A stretch of DNA of 8,391 bases. Origin: an uncultured Clostridia bacterium. GTDB taxonomy: Bacteria; Bacillota_A; Clostridia; TANB77; CAG-508. Both the position numbers and the translations under genes were made by a program. This document shows, piece by piece, positions 1 through 6,004 of this stretch (position 1 is the first letter of the stretch; each line of letters begins with the position of its first letter). The stretch covers positions 1 through 8,391 of the forward strand of contig CANRFI010000044.1 of NCBI GenBank assembly GCA_947629855.1, written 5' to 3'. The notes beneath the pieces were generated by a model that saw only the letters and a list, made by a program, of their open reading frames with translations, ran no database searches and was not told where the DNA came from.

Positions 1-61
1 CATTTTTGGAAATTTTTTTGAATTAAATTATTTGAAATAAATTTTTAAATTATTGTTTTAT

Positions 62-90
62 ATAATAATACGTTTTTTATAAAAAGTCAA
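62..90 (-). promoter_or_regulatory. Sigma-A-type promoter firing out of the left edge
   Basis: Read on the minus strand there is a TTGACT -35 box (85-90), a 17-base spacer and a TATTAT -10 box (62-67). Each hexamer is one base off consensus and the spacing is ideal. It lies downstream of the terminator at 213-236, so it should start a new transcript running past base 1. An ATG occurs at bases 3-1 of the minus strand but has no visible Shine-Dalgarno sequence, so the gene it serves probably starts outside the window. In very AT-rich DNA some chance matches are expected. Confidence 0.6.
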
Positions 91-212
91 TAGCTTTCTG
101 GAAATATTTTACAACAAGAAATCTTTTTTCTGTAATTTGGTTAGAATAACAGGTGCCCGAATCTTATCAACTTACATTTTATTGGTTTACAAGTTATTAG
201 GATGTATGAAAA

Positions 213-236
213 AGCACCACAATAAGAAATGGTGCT
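213..236 (-). terminator. Rho-independent terminator closing the surface-protein array
   Basis: On the minus strand a 7-bp stem AGCACCA / TGGTGCT encloses a 10-base loop and runs into a short T tract (209-213, five T including the last stem base). It lies about 30 bases after the stop of the FGE-like remnant and about 130 bases after the stop of the last prepilin-like gene. It therefore fits as the end of that transcription unit. The T tract is short, so termination may be incomplete. Confidence 0.65.
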
Positions 237-265
237 ACATCAGTTTTCTATTTAATTATAGCATA

Positions 266-364
266 TTAAAGATCGTTAGTGTTTGCAGTTGCATGTTCTA
301 AGGTCCACTCATATTCGTTTCCTGCAAAATCATAGATATTTAATTTTTTTGTCTTAGTAGATGC
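266..364 (-). pseudogene. Remnant of an FGE/sulfatase-modifying-factor-like (lectin-fold) domain
   Basis: Directly after the stop of the preceding prepilin-like gene, in another frame, about 33 codons read ASTKTKKLNIYDFAG followed by NEYEWTLEHATANTNDL and a TAA stop (266-268). The pattern [NV]-[IV]-Y-D-x-x-G-N-x-x-E-W-T is the hallmark of formylglycine-generating-enzyme-like (FGE-sulfatase, C-type-lectin-fold) domains. That module commonly forms the C-terminus of prepilin-like surface proteins in gut Clostridia. There is no start codon, no ribosome binding site and no signal sequence. The usual RGGSY...FRV tail of the domain is missing. I read it as the leftover 3' part of an older gene, or of the older 3' end of the neighbouring gene, rather than a functional ORF. 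The match is from memory of the family motif. Confidence 0.6.
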
Positions 365-365
365 A

Positions 366-1496
366 TTAATTAGTTTCAAAAACTGTTTTTGGTAAAGAAA
401 TTGTAGGACGTACTCCATAGAATGAATCATAATAGTATGCAAAGCTTATCCATCCATCTTGACGCATATAACATAATCTTCCAGCCTCACCTGCTGAAAA
501 ATCCGCTAACCAGAATCCAACTCCGTCACCGTCTGGAGAGGGTATTTGAGGAAAGAATAATTCGTTTTTCCAAACTGTTTCACCTTGCATAAATATATCA
601 TACTCATATACTTCTGTACCGTTTGGTTGAAAACTATAAAGATATCCATCTGCTTTGACTTCATCTCCGTCAGGATTTTCTGTTCCTTCTGAAAAATATT
701 TTACTTTAAACTTTTTTTCTTCTTCTGAGTATCTTTCATTATATGCTTTTTCCAATTGTTTTGTAGTTATAGCACCTTTTACAATTATTTGATTTTCATC
801 AACAATTACACCGTTTTCAGATAAACTATTTTTTATTTCTGATTTAAATGTATCCCAAGCTGTAGTATAATTTCCTTCTCCATTTAAATAATTTAATAAA
901 TCATCTCTATCCATATTTGAATAAACACTATATTTTCTTGCTTCGATAGTATCAGTTTCTGGTATCGTTAAATATTTAACTGGTATACAACTTTCATATA
1001 TCAATATTACTCTATCATCTTCTGAACAGAAATATCTCCATCCGTTTTCTAGTTTGTTTCCATTTATTGTAAGATCACTAAAATATTCGGTTTCATTATT
1101 AGGGTCTACAGCTGGTAATAGATTTCCTTTTCCAAATATTATAGTTCTTTTACCTATTGTTATTTCTCCTGTTTCAATTATTGTTGCTTTTTCTGCTTCT
1201 GTTAATAATTTGTCTTCTACTAATCTATCTAATAAATGTTCTAAAGTTTCTGGTTTTTCTCCATCTGCATATTTATAAGTTGATTTATCATTATTCCATA
1301 AATCCACTTGTTCTTGAACTGAACCACCTCTTGTTTCTATACTTGAATCACTAGCTCTATTTAAAATTCCATTTTCTCCTGTTAATGTTGCTATTGATAC
1401 TCCTGCCAGTATTAATAATACAATTATCGTAATAACCAATGCAATTAATGTAATACCTTTATTATTCCATTTTGTTTGTATATTTGATTTTTTCAT
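366..1496 (-). CDS. Prepilin-like surface protein with C-terminal GVRP-type domain
   Basis: This 376-residue protein was probably handled by a prepilin peptidase and exposed on the cell surface. A short basic leader ends in NNKG, with predicted cleavage after Gly14. It is followed by the hydrophobic helix ITLIALVITIIVLLILAGV (15-33) and the segment TLTGENGILN. Position +5 of the mature helix is Ala, not the Glu typical of type IV pilins, so assembly into a classical pilus is uncertain. The ectodomain has a core with WRYFCSEDDRVILIYES (around 155-171) and ends with FWLADFSAG...YGVRPTISL, a DUF6273-like or lectin-like C-terminus. An AAAGGAGG site (1504-1511), 7 bases before ATG, fixes the start. 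It lies downstream of a frameshifted paralogue with the same architecture, and both carry the same 115-bp leader. The ligand and function are unknown. Confidence 0.8.
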   Translation of the reverse strand: MKKSNIQTKWNNKGITLIALVITIIVLLILAGVSIATLTGENGILNRASDSSIETRGGSVQEQVDLWNNDKSTYKYADGEKPETLEHLLDRLVEDKLLTEAEKATIIETGEITIGKRTIIFGKGNLLPAVDPNNETEYFSDLTINGNKLENGWRYFCSEDDRVILIYESCIPVKYLTIPETDTIEARKYSVYSNMDRDDLLNYLNGEGNYTTAWDTFKSEIKNSLSENGVIVDENQIIVKGAITTKQLEKAYNERYSEEEKKFKVKYFSEGTENPDGDEVKADGYLYSFQPNGTEVYEYDIFMQGETVWKNELFFPQIPSPDGDGVGFWLADFSAGEAGRLCYMRQDGWISFAYYYDSFYGVRPTISLPKTVFETN

Positions 1497-1602
1497 TTTC
1501 CTTCCTCCTTTGTTTCCTTTCCTTTTTTAGTATTCATTTTTTTATTATTTACATTATTTCCATTTTTATCAATAGTATTCTTATTAGGAATCTTTATTTA
1601 TA
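1488..1602 (-). repeat. Leader repeat, copy 1 (before the second prepilin-like gene)
   Basis: This 115-bp stretch spans the first codons, the ribosome binding site and the upstream leader of the prepilin-like gene at 366-1496. It matches 2663-2777 at about 95 percent, differing by a few substitutions and two compensating one-base indels. The identity stops abruptly at the 3' tail of the preceding gene. It contains a possible promoter, so it may move with, or be required by, each gene copy. Confidence 0.85.
1544..1572 (-). promoter_or_regulatory. Candidate promoter inside leader repeat copy 1
   Basis: On the minus strand TTGATA (1567-1572) and AATAAT (1544-1549) are separated by 17 bases. The same elements recur in copy 2 of the leader. 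Transcription from here would give a 5' UTR of about 40 bases for the prepilin-like gene starting at 1496, so that gene need not depend on read-through from its frameshifted neighbour. The -10 box is one base off consensus and the region is extremely AT-rich. Confidence 0.4.
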
Positions 1603-1608
1603 TTATTT

Positions 1609-2671
1609 TTATCTCAAATTATATATTGTTCCATCCTCATTAGGTACTAATTCAACATTAGTTTTTAAACGTACAACTGGTCTCAATCCCCATACATGTT
1701 CTTCATTTCTGGTGGTTGCCCAAGCACCAACACATGGACCAAACGGATCGGGATTATACCCAGCAAAATATAAATTCCATAAATAATTACCACCACTTAA
1801 AAAATATCCATATATTTGTTTACTTAAAATTTCATCATATTTATCCTTAATAATGTATAAACTATCATTTACTCCGTTCTTCACTTTCAGGAATTCCAAC
1901 ACCTGTACCGTTAGCTTCTTCATCAAATCCCATTGTATATACACTACCATCAAATTTATAATATAGATGCTTATATCCTTTACTATTCCAACTATCACAA
2001 AACATTTCTAACGTTGATGCTCCAATTGAATAATCTGCATAGTTTTGATCAACAAAAGAAGTCCAATTTTCTGTATTTAATAATGTAGTCCATTTACATG
2101 TACCTTCTCTATCATCACTTGAAGACATTTCATCTTTCTTAAATGATTTTTTAAGATCTTCCCCATTTTTTCCAATTAAATAATCCTGTTTAGCTGGTGT
2201 TGAACCCCAAAAGACTTTATAATTTCCATCTACTTCTAATCCTGTTTTGCTTTTTATTTCATCTGTTATTTTATTTGTAGGAAGATAGTCACTTGCAATT
2301 AAAAATATATTATTTCTATCAGAATAATATATTTTCCATTCTATATCTTTATCATCTGGCATATAATTGACCTTTGCACCATAATAAACTCCAGGACTTT
2401 CTGCTACTGTTTCCGCTTTTACACCCAATATTTCATCCATTACTTTCGTAGTATTTTTTAATTCCTCCTCTTCTTCTTTTGACTTTTCATTGTGTAATTC
2501 CTTTGCTTTTTGTGCTTGATTTAAAATTCCATTCTCTCCTGTTAATGTTGCTATTGATACTCCTGCTAAAATTAGTAATACTATTATTGTGATGACTAGT
2601 GCTATTAGTGTTATTCCTTTCCTTTCTTTTAATATTTTGTTTAGTTCTTTTTTTACTTTTTGTTTTTTCAT
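1609..2671 (-). pseudogene. Prepilin-like surface protein gene, frameshifted
   Basis: The 5' part (2671 to 1865) encodes a basic leader ending in ERKG (Gly19), the helix ITLIALVITIIVLLILAGV, a Glu/Lys-rich probable coiled coil (about residues 53-75) and an ectodomain core. That core, WKIYYSDRNNIFLIASDYLP, parallels WRYFCSEDDRVILIYES in the next gene. It runs into TGA at 1865-1867. The protein-like continuation, NGVNDSLYII through YGYFLSGGNYLW to WGLRPVVRL, lies in another frame and stops with TAA at 1609. Skipping one base near 1877-1884 joins PESE to NGVNDS and restores about 353 residues, close to the neighbour's 376. The total of 1063 bases is a multiple of three plus one, consistent with a one-base insertion. 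The start at 2671 is set by AAAGGAGG at 2679-2686; the ATG 42 bases further upstream lies in the leader repeat. Programmed frameshifting or a sequencing error cannot be excluded. Confidence 0.75.
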
Positions 2672-2678
2672 TTTCCTT

Positions 2679-2686
2679 CCTCCTTT
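2679..2686 (-). promoter_or_regulatory. Ribosome binding site deciding the start at 2671
   Basis: AAAGGAGG on the minus strand ends 7 bases before the ATG at 2671. The longer reading from the ATG at 2713 would translate through this site and would put extra residues in front of the prepilin leader, so the shorter start is preferred. The neighbouring paralogue uses the same site and spacing. Confidence 0.85.
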
Positions 2687-2718
2687 GTTTCTTTTCTCTT
2701 TTTTAGTATACATTTTTT

Positions 2719-2747
2719 ATTATTTACATTATTTCCATTTTTATCAA
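2719..2747 (-). promoter_or_regulatory. Candidate promoter inside leader repeat copy 2
   Basis: TTGATA (2742-2747) and AATAAT (2719-2724) lie 17 bases apart on the minus strand, identical to the pair in copy 1. If active it would be a second, proximal promoter below the stronger one at 2803-2831. It may also be only an AT-rich coincidence carried along with the repeat. Confidence 0.35.
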
Positions 2748-2802
2748 TAGTATTCTTATTAGGAACCTTTATTTATAAAAATAGCAAATAGCATATATTA
2801 AA

Positions 2803-2831
2803 ATTGTACTATAAGTATTTTTTATTTTCAA
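2803..2831 (-). promoter_or_regulatory. Sigma-A-type promoter for the prepilin-like array
   Basis: On the minus strand TTGAAA (2826-2831), a 17-base spacer and TACAAT (2803-2808) form a near-consensus promoter. It lies in the gap between the SPL-family gene and the first prepilin-like gene. The expected start near 2796 gives a 5' UTR of about 125 bases that contains the whole of leader repeat copy 2. It separates the surface-protein array from the upstream folate operon. Confidence 0.65.
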
Positions 2832-2923
2832 CACTTTTTATGAATTATTTTATTTTTTTATAAAAAGTATACACTATTAAAACATCATTTTTTAAATGCG
2901 GTTTTATATTTTTTACTATTAAT

Positions 2924-3922
2924 TTACACAATATATTCAATTTTATTATTAGGAAAATACTTATTCATTTGCTCTCTCAAAAAAATTTCTGCTTCACTTC
3001 GTACTTGGTTTTTGTACCAGTATTTCCCTCTTCCTCTACCTGTCATAATATCTTTATTGTACAAATTTATACTATTGGGAAATGCTTCTTCGTTTATTTT
3101 TGTATGGACATAGCTATAAGTCATAAAAATAATTTCAAAAAAGGCATCTTTTTTTACCTTTTTTGATAAGTCTTGATTAAGTCTTTGTATTAGTTCTTGA
3201 TATAATTCTTTCCAATTATCTACTAATATTACTGGTGCAATTAAAATTCCAATATTATATCCCGCTTCTTTTAATTTGTTTATTGCTTCAATTCTTCCTG
3301 TTAGTCTTGATGTTCCAAATTCTACTTTATTTATAATTTCTTCTGGATTTACACTCATTCTAATTGTTATTTTCCCTTTATGCTCTAATGGCAAAATTGG
3401 ATCTACCATATCAAATTTAGTTGGAAAAGTTAGTTTTCCTTTTTCTGTGTTTTTAAAATTTTCAATAGTCCATACTAAATTATTTGTAATGGTATTTTCT
3501 AAAATTAAGTCACTATTACTTCCTATTTCAAAAGTTAATTCTTTTTTTGATTTCTCAGCAGTTTTAATTATTTTGTCTAACATTTGCTCTCTGTTTACAA
3601 ATAACCTTAAATATGCACATTTATTATAATTACATACTAAATAGCAATACATACAAGCTGCTGTACAACCAGATGAAGTGTATGGTACTAAGTAATCTGA
3701 TGTTTTATGATTTTCTACAAATTTATGTGTTTTTCTTATTCCTATAATTAAATTTCTTTTCATATTAGCAAATTCCGAATTTGGATTTTTTCTCATTTCT
3801 TCTATATTGTTATGGCTTTCAATCTCTACTTTTGGTATATCTTTATATTTTTCCATCAATTCTTTTCCTAATTGATAGTTTATAATATCTTTTTCAAAAT
3901 AAATAGCTTTTGGTTTAAACAT
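2924..3922 (-). CDS. Spore photoproduct lyase-family radical SAM protein
   Basis: This 332-residue protein is close to the roughly 340 residues of spore photoproduct lyase (SPL), which repairs the UV thymine dimer 5-thyminyl-5,6-dihydrothymine. The SPL-type radical SAM motif SSGCTAACMYCYL supplies a C-x3-C-x2-C set (Cys86, Cys90, Cys93). The tyrosines matching B. subtilis Tyr97 and Tyr99 are present (Tyr92, Tyr94). However, the segment aligned with the catalytic-Cys141 region (FEAACTSD, recalled from memory) reads FEIGSNSD here, so residue 135 is Ser. It may therefore be a family member with another radical reaction, not true SplB. The start at 3922 is chosen by a GAGGAGG site; the ORF extends 12 codons further upstream through that site. 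It follows coaE by about 40 bases and is probably the last gene of the thyA operon. Confidence 0.8.
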   Translation of the reverse strand: MFKPKAIYFEKDIINYQLGKELMEKYKDIPKVEIESHNNIEEMRKNPNSEFANMKRNLIIGIRKTHKFVENHKTSDYLVPYTSSGCTAACMYCYLVCNYNKCAYLRLFVNREQMLDKIIKTAEKSKKELTFEIGSNSDLILENTITNNLVWTIENFKNTEKGKLTFPTKFDMVDPILPLEHKGKITIRMSVNPEEIINKVEFGTSRLTGRIEAINKLKEAGYNIGILIAPVILVDNWKELYQELIQRLNQDLSKKVKKDAFFEIIFMTYSYVHTKINEEAFPNSINLYNKDIMTGRGRGKYWYKNQVRSEAEIFLREQMNKYFPNNKIEYIV

Positions 3923-3929
3923 TTTCTTT

Positions 3930-3936
3930 CCTCCTC
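3930..3936 (-). promoter_or_regulatory. Ribosome binding site deciding the SPL-family start
   Basis: GAGGAGG on the minus strand stands 7 bases before the ATG at 3922. The ATG at 3958 would place the site inside the coding region and would add MVKINPKRGGKK, a peptide that is simply the translated ribosome binding site region. Confidence 0.8.
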
Positions 3937-3962
3937 GTTTCGGATTTATTTTAACCAAAAGC

Positions 3963-4532
3963 TTATTTTCCTATTAATTTTTTTATAATTTTTTCAATAG
4001 TTTCTAATTTATAATCATTTTCAAATATATAATCATATTTATATAAAGTATAATTAAGTGCTTTAGAATCTCTTTTTGCAAAGTATTCTTCTGATATTTT
4101 ATCTCTTTGCATTACTTTATTTTTTCTTACATTATCTTTTGCTGTCATTAATATTTTAATATAAGAATTATTCTAATATTTACTGATAGGAAGTAATGCC
4201 CATTCTATGATGATTATTTCTTTTTCTTCTTTTTTTAGTATTTCATCTAAAATACTTTGCATATATTCCCAAGTAATATCAGTTAAAATGTCCATTTTTT
4301 CTTTATTAGTAAAAACTATATTCCCTAATTTTTTTCTATCAATTTTTCCATCTTTTCCTAATATTTGAGTTCCAAAAATTTTACATAGTTTTTTTGCTAT
4401 TTCATAGTTTTGCGTTGCTTTATGTCCAATTTTATCTATGTTTATAACATTACAGTCTAGTTTTTCAGATAGTAATTTTGCAAGTGTTGATTTTCCACTT
4501 CCTGATTTTCCAGTAATTCCTATTATTTTCAT
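3963..4532 (-). pseudogene. coaE: Dephospho-CoA kinase, interrupted by an in-frame TAG
   Basis: CoaE phosphorylates dephospho-CoA in the last step of coenzyme A synthesis. The first part (4532 to 4173) begins MKIIGITGKSGSGKST, with the P-loop GxxGxGKST, followed by the IDKIGHKA and DRKKLGNIVF segments typical of the family. It ends in EWALLPISKY and TAG (4173-4175). In the same frame, the reading continues NNSYIKIL, then MTAKDNVRKNKVMQRDKISEEYF, the Arg-rich lid region, to IGK and TAA at 3963. The whole is 189 codons plus stop, a normal CoaE length of about 190-200. One base change is enough to explain the interruption (for example TGG or CAG to TAG), and nothing else is damaged. The downstream part has no ribosome binding site before its Met. 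An AAGGAG site 7 bases before the ATG at 4532 supports the start. The gene lies 17 bases after dfrA. A nonsense mutation, a suppressed or recoded TAG, and a sequence error are all possible. Confidence 0.85.
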
Positions 4533-4549
4533 AAAGAAACTCCTTGTAC

Positions 4550-5038
4550 TTATTTTCTTTCATATACAACATAGTCAAAATCTAAAGGATTTTCTTCGTT
4601 TTTTGTTCCTTTTTCTCTATATACTTCTTTCCAAATATCTAGATTTATTTTTGGGAAAAATGCATCTCCTTCAAATTCTTGGTTAATTTCTGTTACATAC
4701 ATTTTTGTTACATATGGCATTAGCAAATTATAAATCATTGCACCACCAATTACAAAATTTTCTTCCTCATTTTCAATGTATTCTTGTATTTCAAGCATTG
4801 AATGAACTACTTGTACATTTTCATCATCTATTTTTAATTCTGGATTTTGACTAAATATGATGTGTTTTCTGTTTGGTAACACCCTTCCTAATGATTCAAA
4901 TGTTTTTCTACCCATAATTATTGTATGTCCTGTTGTTAATTCTTTAAATCGTTTTAAATCTTCAGGTAGCTTCCAAATTAATTTATTTTCTTTTCCTATT
5001 ATATTATTTTTTGCTTTTGCTACTATTATACTTAACAT
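4550..5038 (-). CDS. dfrA: Dihydrofolate reductase
   Basis: This 162-residue enzyme is of typical chromosomal DHFR length. It reduces dihydrofolate to tetrahydrofolate with NADPH in the cytoplasm. Visible family motifs are IIVAKAKNNIIGKENKLIWKLP at the N-terminus, the catalytic acid Asp27 in LPEDL (same position as in E. coli), the NADPH-binding GRKTFESLG (43-51) and LPNR (54-57), and the second cofactor loop VIGGAMIY (96-103). An AAAGGAG site upstream of the ATG at 5038 supports the start. It follows thyA by 18 bases, the classical thyA-dfrA pairing in which DHFR recycles the DHF produced by thymidylate synthase. folA is an equivalent symbol. Confidence 0.96.
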   Translation of the reverse strand: MLSIIVAKAKNNIIGKENKLIWKLPEDLKRFKELTTGHTIIMGRKTFESLGRVLPNRKHIIFSQNPELKIDDENVQVVHSMLEIQEYIENEEENFVIGGAMIYNLLMPYVTKMYVTEINQEFEGDAFFPKINLDIWKEVYREKGTKNEENPLDFDYVVYERK

Positions 5039-5056
5039 TTCATTTCTCCTTTATAT

Positions 5057-5914
5057 TTATTCTGCTACTGGAATTTTTCCTAATTTCATCTCTTTATTAT
5101 AATCATATCCTTCTATTTCAAAGTCTTCTACTTTGAATTCATAAAAGTTTTTAGTTGGATTTTTAATTATTAATTTAGGGCAAACATTCATACTTTCAGC
5201 TTCTATTAATTTCTTTACTAATGGTATATGTCTATCATAAATATGACAGTCACCTATATTATGTGTTAATGTTCCTACTTCTAGTCCTGCTACTTGTGCA
5301 AACATACATTGAAGCGCTGCATATTGCATTGTATTCCATCCATTTGCTGCTAACATATCTTGTGAACGTTGATTTAAAATTAAATGTAGTTTTCCCTCTT
5401 TTACTAACCATTGTGTACCATATACACATGGCTCTAATGCCATATCTTTTAATTCCTCATGGTTAAATATATTTGTCATAATACGGCGACTAGATGGATC
5501 ATTTTTTAGTAAATATATAACATAGTCTACTTGATCCATTTCTTTTATTCCCTCTTTTGTCTTGAATTTATATTTTTTACCCATTTGGTAGCCATATGCC
5601 TTTCCTATTGTTCCTTTTTCATCTGCCCACTGATCCCATATATGAGAATTTAATTCACTTATTTTGTTTGATTTTTTTTGCCATATCCACAACACTTCAT
5701 CAATTGCTCTTTTTACCGTGTTTGTATTGTTTCTTAATGTAATCATTGGAAATTCTTTTCCTACATCATATTTATTTGTTACTCCTACAATTGATATGTA
5801 ATTTGCCTCTGTTCCATCTTCCCATCTAGTACGTACATTTGTGCCTTTTGATGAATATCCATTTTCAATTATTTCTTTACAAGTTTCTATAAAATTTTTA
5901 TCTGCTTGTGTCAT
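5057..5914 (-). CDS. thyA: Thymidylate synthase (ThyA type)
   Basis: This 285-residue cytoplasmic enzyme makes dTMP from dUMP with methylene-THF as carbon donor and reductant, releasing DHF. The catalytic Cys163 sits in ALEPCVYGTQW. The phosphate-binding arginine pair is DPSSRRIM (Arg143-Arg144), the second phosphate-binding arginine is in NQRSQD (181-186), and the nucleotide-binding HIYDRH occupies 224-229. The Asn of NGWNTMQYA (194) matches the dUMP-recognising Asn. The C-terminus IPVAE resembles the conserved -PVAV end. The start at 5914 follows AAAGGAGG at 5922-5929. The longer reading from 5956 is rejected because its ATG overlaps the -10 box of the promoter. It is the first gene of the thyA-dfrA-coaE-SPL unit. 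Confidence 0.96.
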   Translation of the reverse strand: MTQADKNFIETCKEIIENGYSSKGTNVRTRWEDGTEANYISIVGVTNKYDVGKEFPMITLRNNTNTVKRAIDEVLWIWQKKSNKISELNSHIWDQWADEKGTIGKAYGYQMGKKYKFKTKEGIKEMDQVDYVIYLLKNDPSSRRIMTNIFNHEELKDMALEPCVYGTQWLVKEGKLHLILNQRSQDMLAANGWNTMQYAALQCMFAQVAGLEVGTLTHNIGDCHIYDRHIPLVKKLIEAESMNVCPKLIIKNPTKNFYEFKVEDFEIEGYDYNKEMKLGKIPVAE

Positions 5915-5921
5915 TTTCGTT

Positions 5922-5929
5922 CCTCCTTT
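5922..5929 (-). promoter_or_regulatory. Ribosome binding site deciding the thyA start
   Basis: AAAGGAGG on the minus strand ends 7 bases before the ATG at 5914. It fixes the thyA start and gives a short 5' UTR of about 25 bases from the predicted promoter. Confidence 0.85.
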
Positions 5930-5946
5930 TTTCTTTAACCCTTCAA

Positions 5947-5955
5947 AGTATATCA
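5947..5955 (-). promoter_or_regulatory. Extended -10 promoter of the thyA operon
   Basis: The minus strand reads TGATATACT: a TG-N extension (5954-5955) followed by TATACT (5947-5952), one base from TATAAT. There is no good -35 box at 17-18 bases, which is usual for extended -10 promoters. It sits in the 90-base gap between the PflX-like gene and thyA. Confidence 0.5.
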
Positions 5956-6004
5956 TATTGTATTTAAAAATTCTACTTTTCTTTTTCTATTTTAATAATT
6001 TTAT

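Larger units (their letters stand above)
2663..2777 (-). repeat. Leader repeat, copy 2 (before the first prepilin-like gene)
   Basis: This partner of 1488-1602 covers the leader, ribosome binding site and first two to three codons of the frameshifted prepilin-like gene. Near-identity over noncoding DNA of this length, in AT-rich sequence that otherwise diverges quickly, points to recent duplication, gene conversion or a conserved regulatory 5' UTR. Confidence 0.85.

Noticed and set aside
366..700. Diversity-generating retroelement variable region in the lectin-like C-termini
   Set aside because: Lectin-fold and FGE domains are known targets of such systems, but there is no reverse transcriptase or template repeat in the window and no adenine-biased differences between copies. 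It would need the flanking sequence.
1497..1540. Conserved leader peptide in the repeat (ATGAATACTAAAAAAGG...)
   Set aside because: In one copy the frame overlaps the gene start and ends at TGA, in the other it runs in frame into the gene. Indels between the copies change the frame, so the peptide is not conserved.
1054..1786. Open frames on the plus strand (and others at 2969-3629, 4438-5466, 5841-6980)
   Set aside because: They lie opposite well-supported minus-strand genes, have Phe/Leu/Ile-rich low-complexity translations, no ribosome binding sites and no recognisable domains.
1609..1998. A separate 129-residue gene starting at 1998
   Set aside because: Its first 40 or so residues are an out-of-frame reading of the upstream prepilin-like gene, and no ribosome binding site precedes the Met. 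Only the part after about 1880 is real, as the frameshifted C-terminus.
2879..2905. Hairpin downstream of the SPL-family gene as a terminator
   Set aside because: The two 5-bp arms (AAAAC/GTTTT and CATTT/AAATG) are separated by two mismatches, are almost all A-T, and no clear T tract follows on the minus strand. Too weak to call.
3963..4148. A separate 61-residue gene starting at 4148
   Set aside because: It has no ribosome binding site, lies in the same frame as the upstream coaE part, and its sequence (RKNKVMQRD...) is the CoaE C-terminus. It is the distal half of the interrupted gene.
4173..4175. Genome-wide reassignment of TAG to an amino acid
   Set aside because: Only one in-frame TAG occurs in roughly 2,400 coding codons here, whereas a reassigned codon should appear in many genes. 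Rare suppression remains open.
5915..5956. Longer thyA start at 5956
   Set aside because: That ATG overlaps the predicted -10 element and the extra residues translate the ribosome binding site; the 5914 start has ideal spacing.
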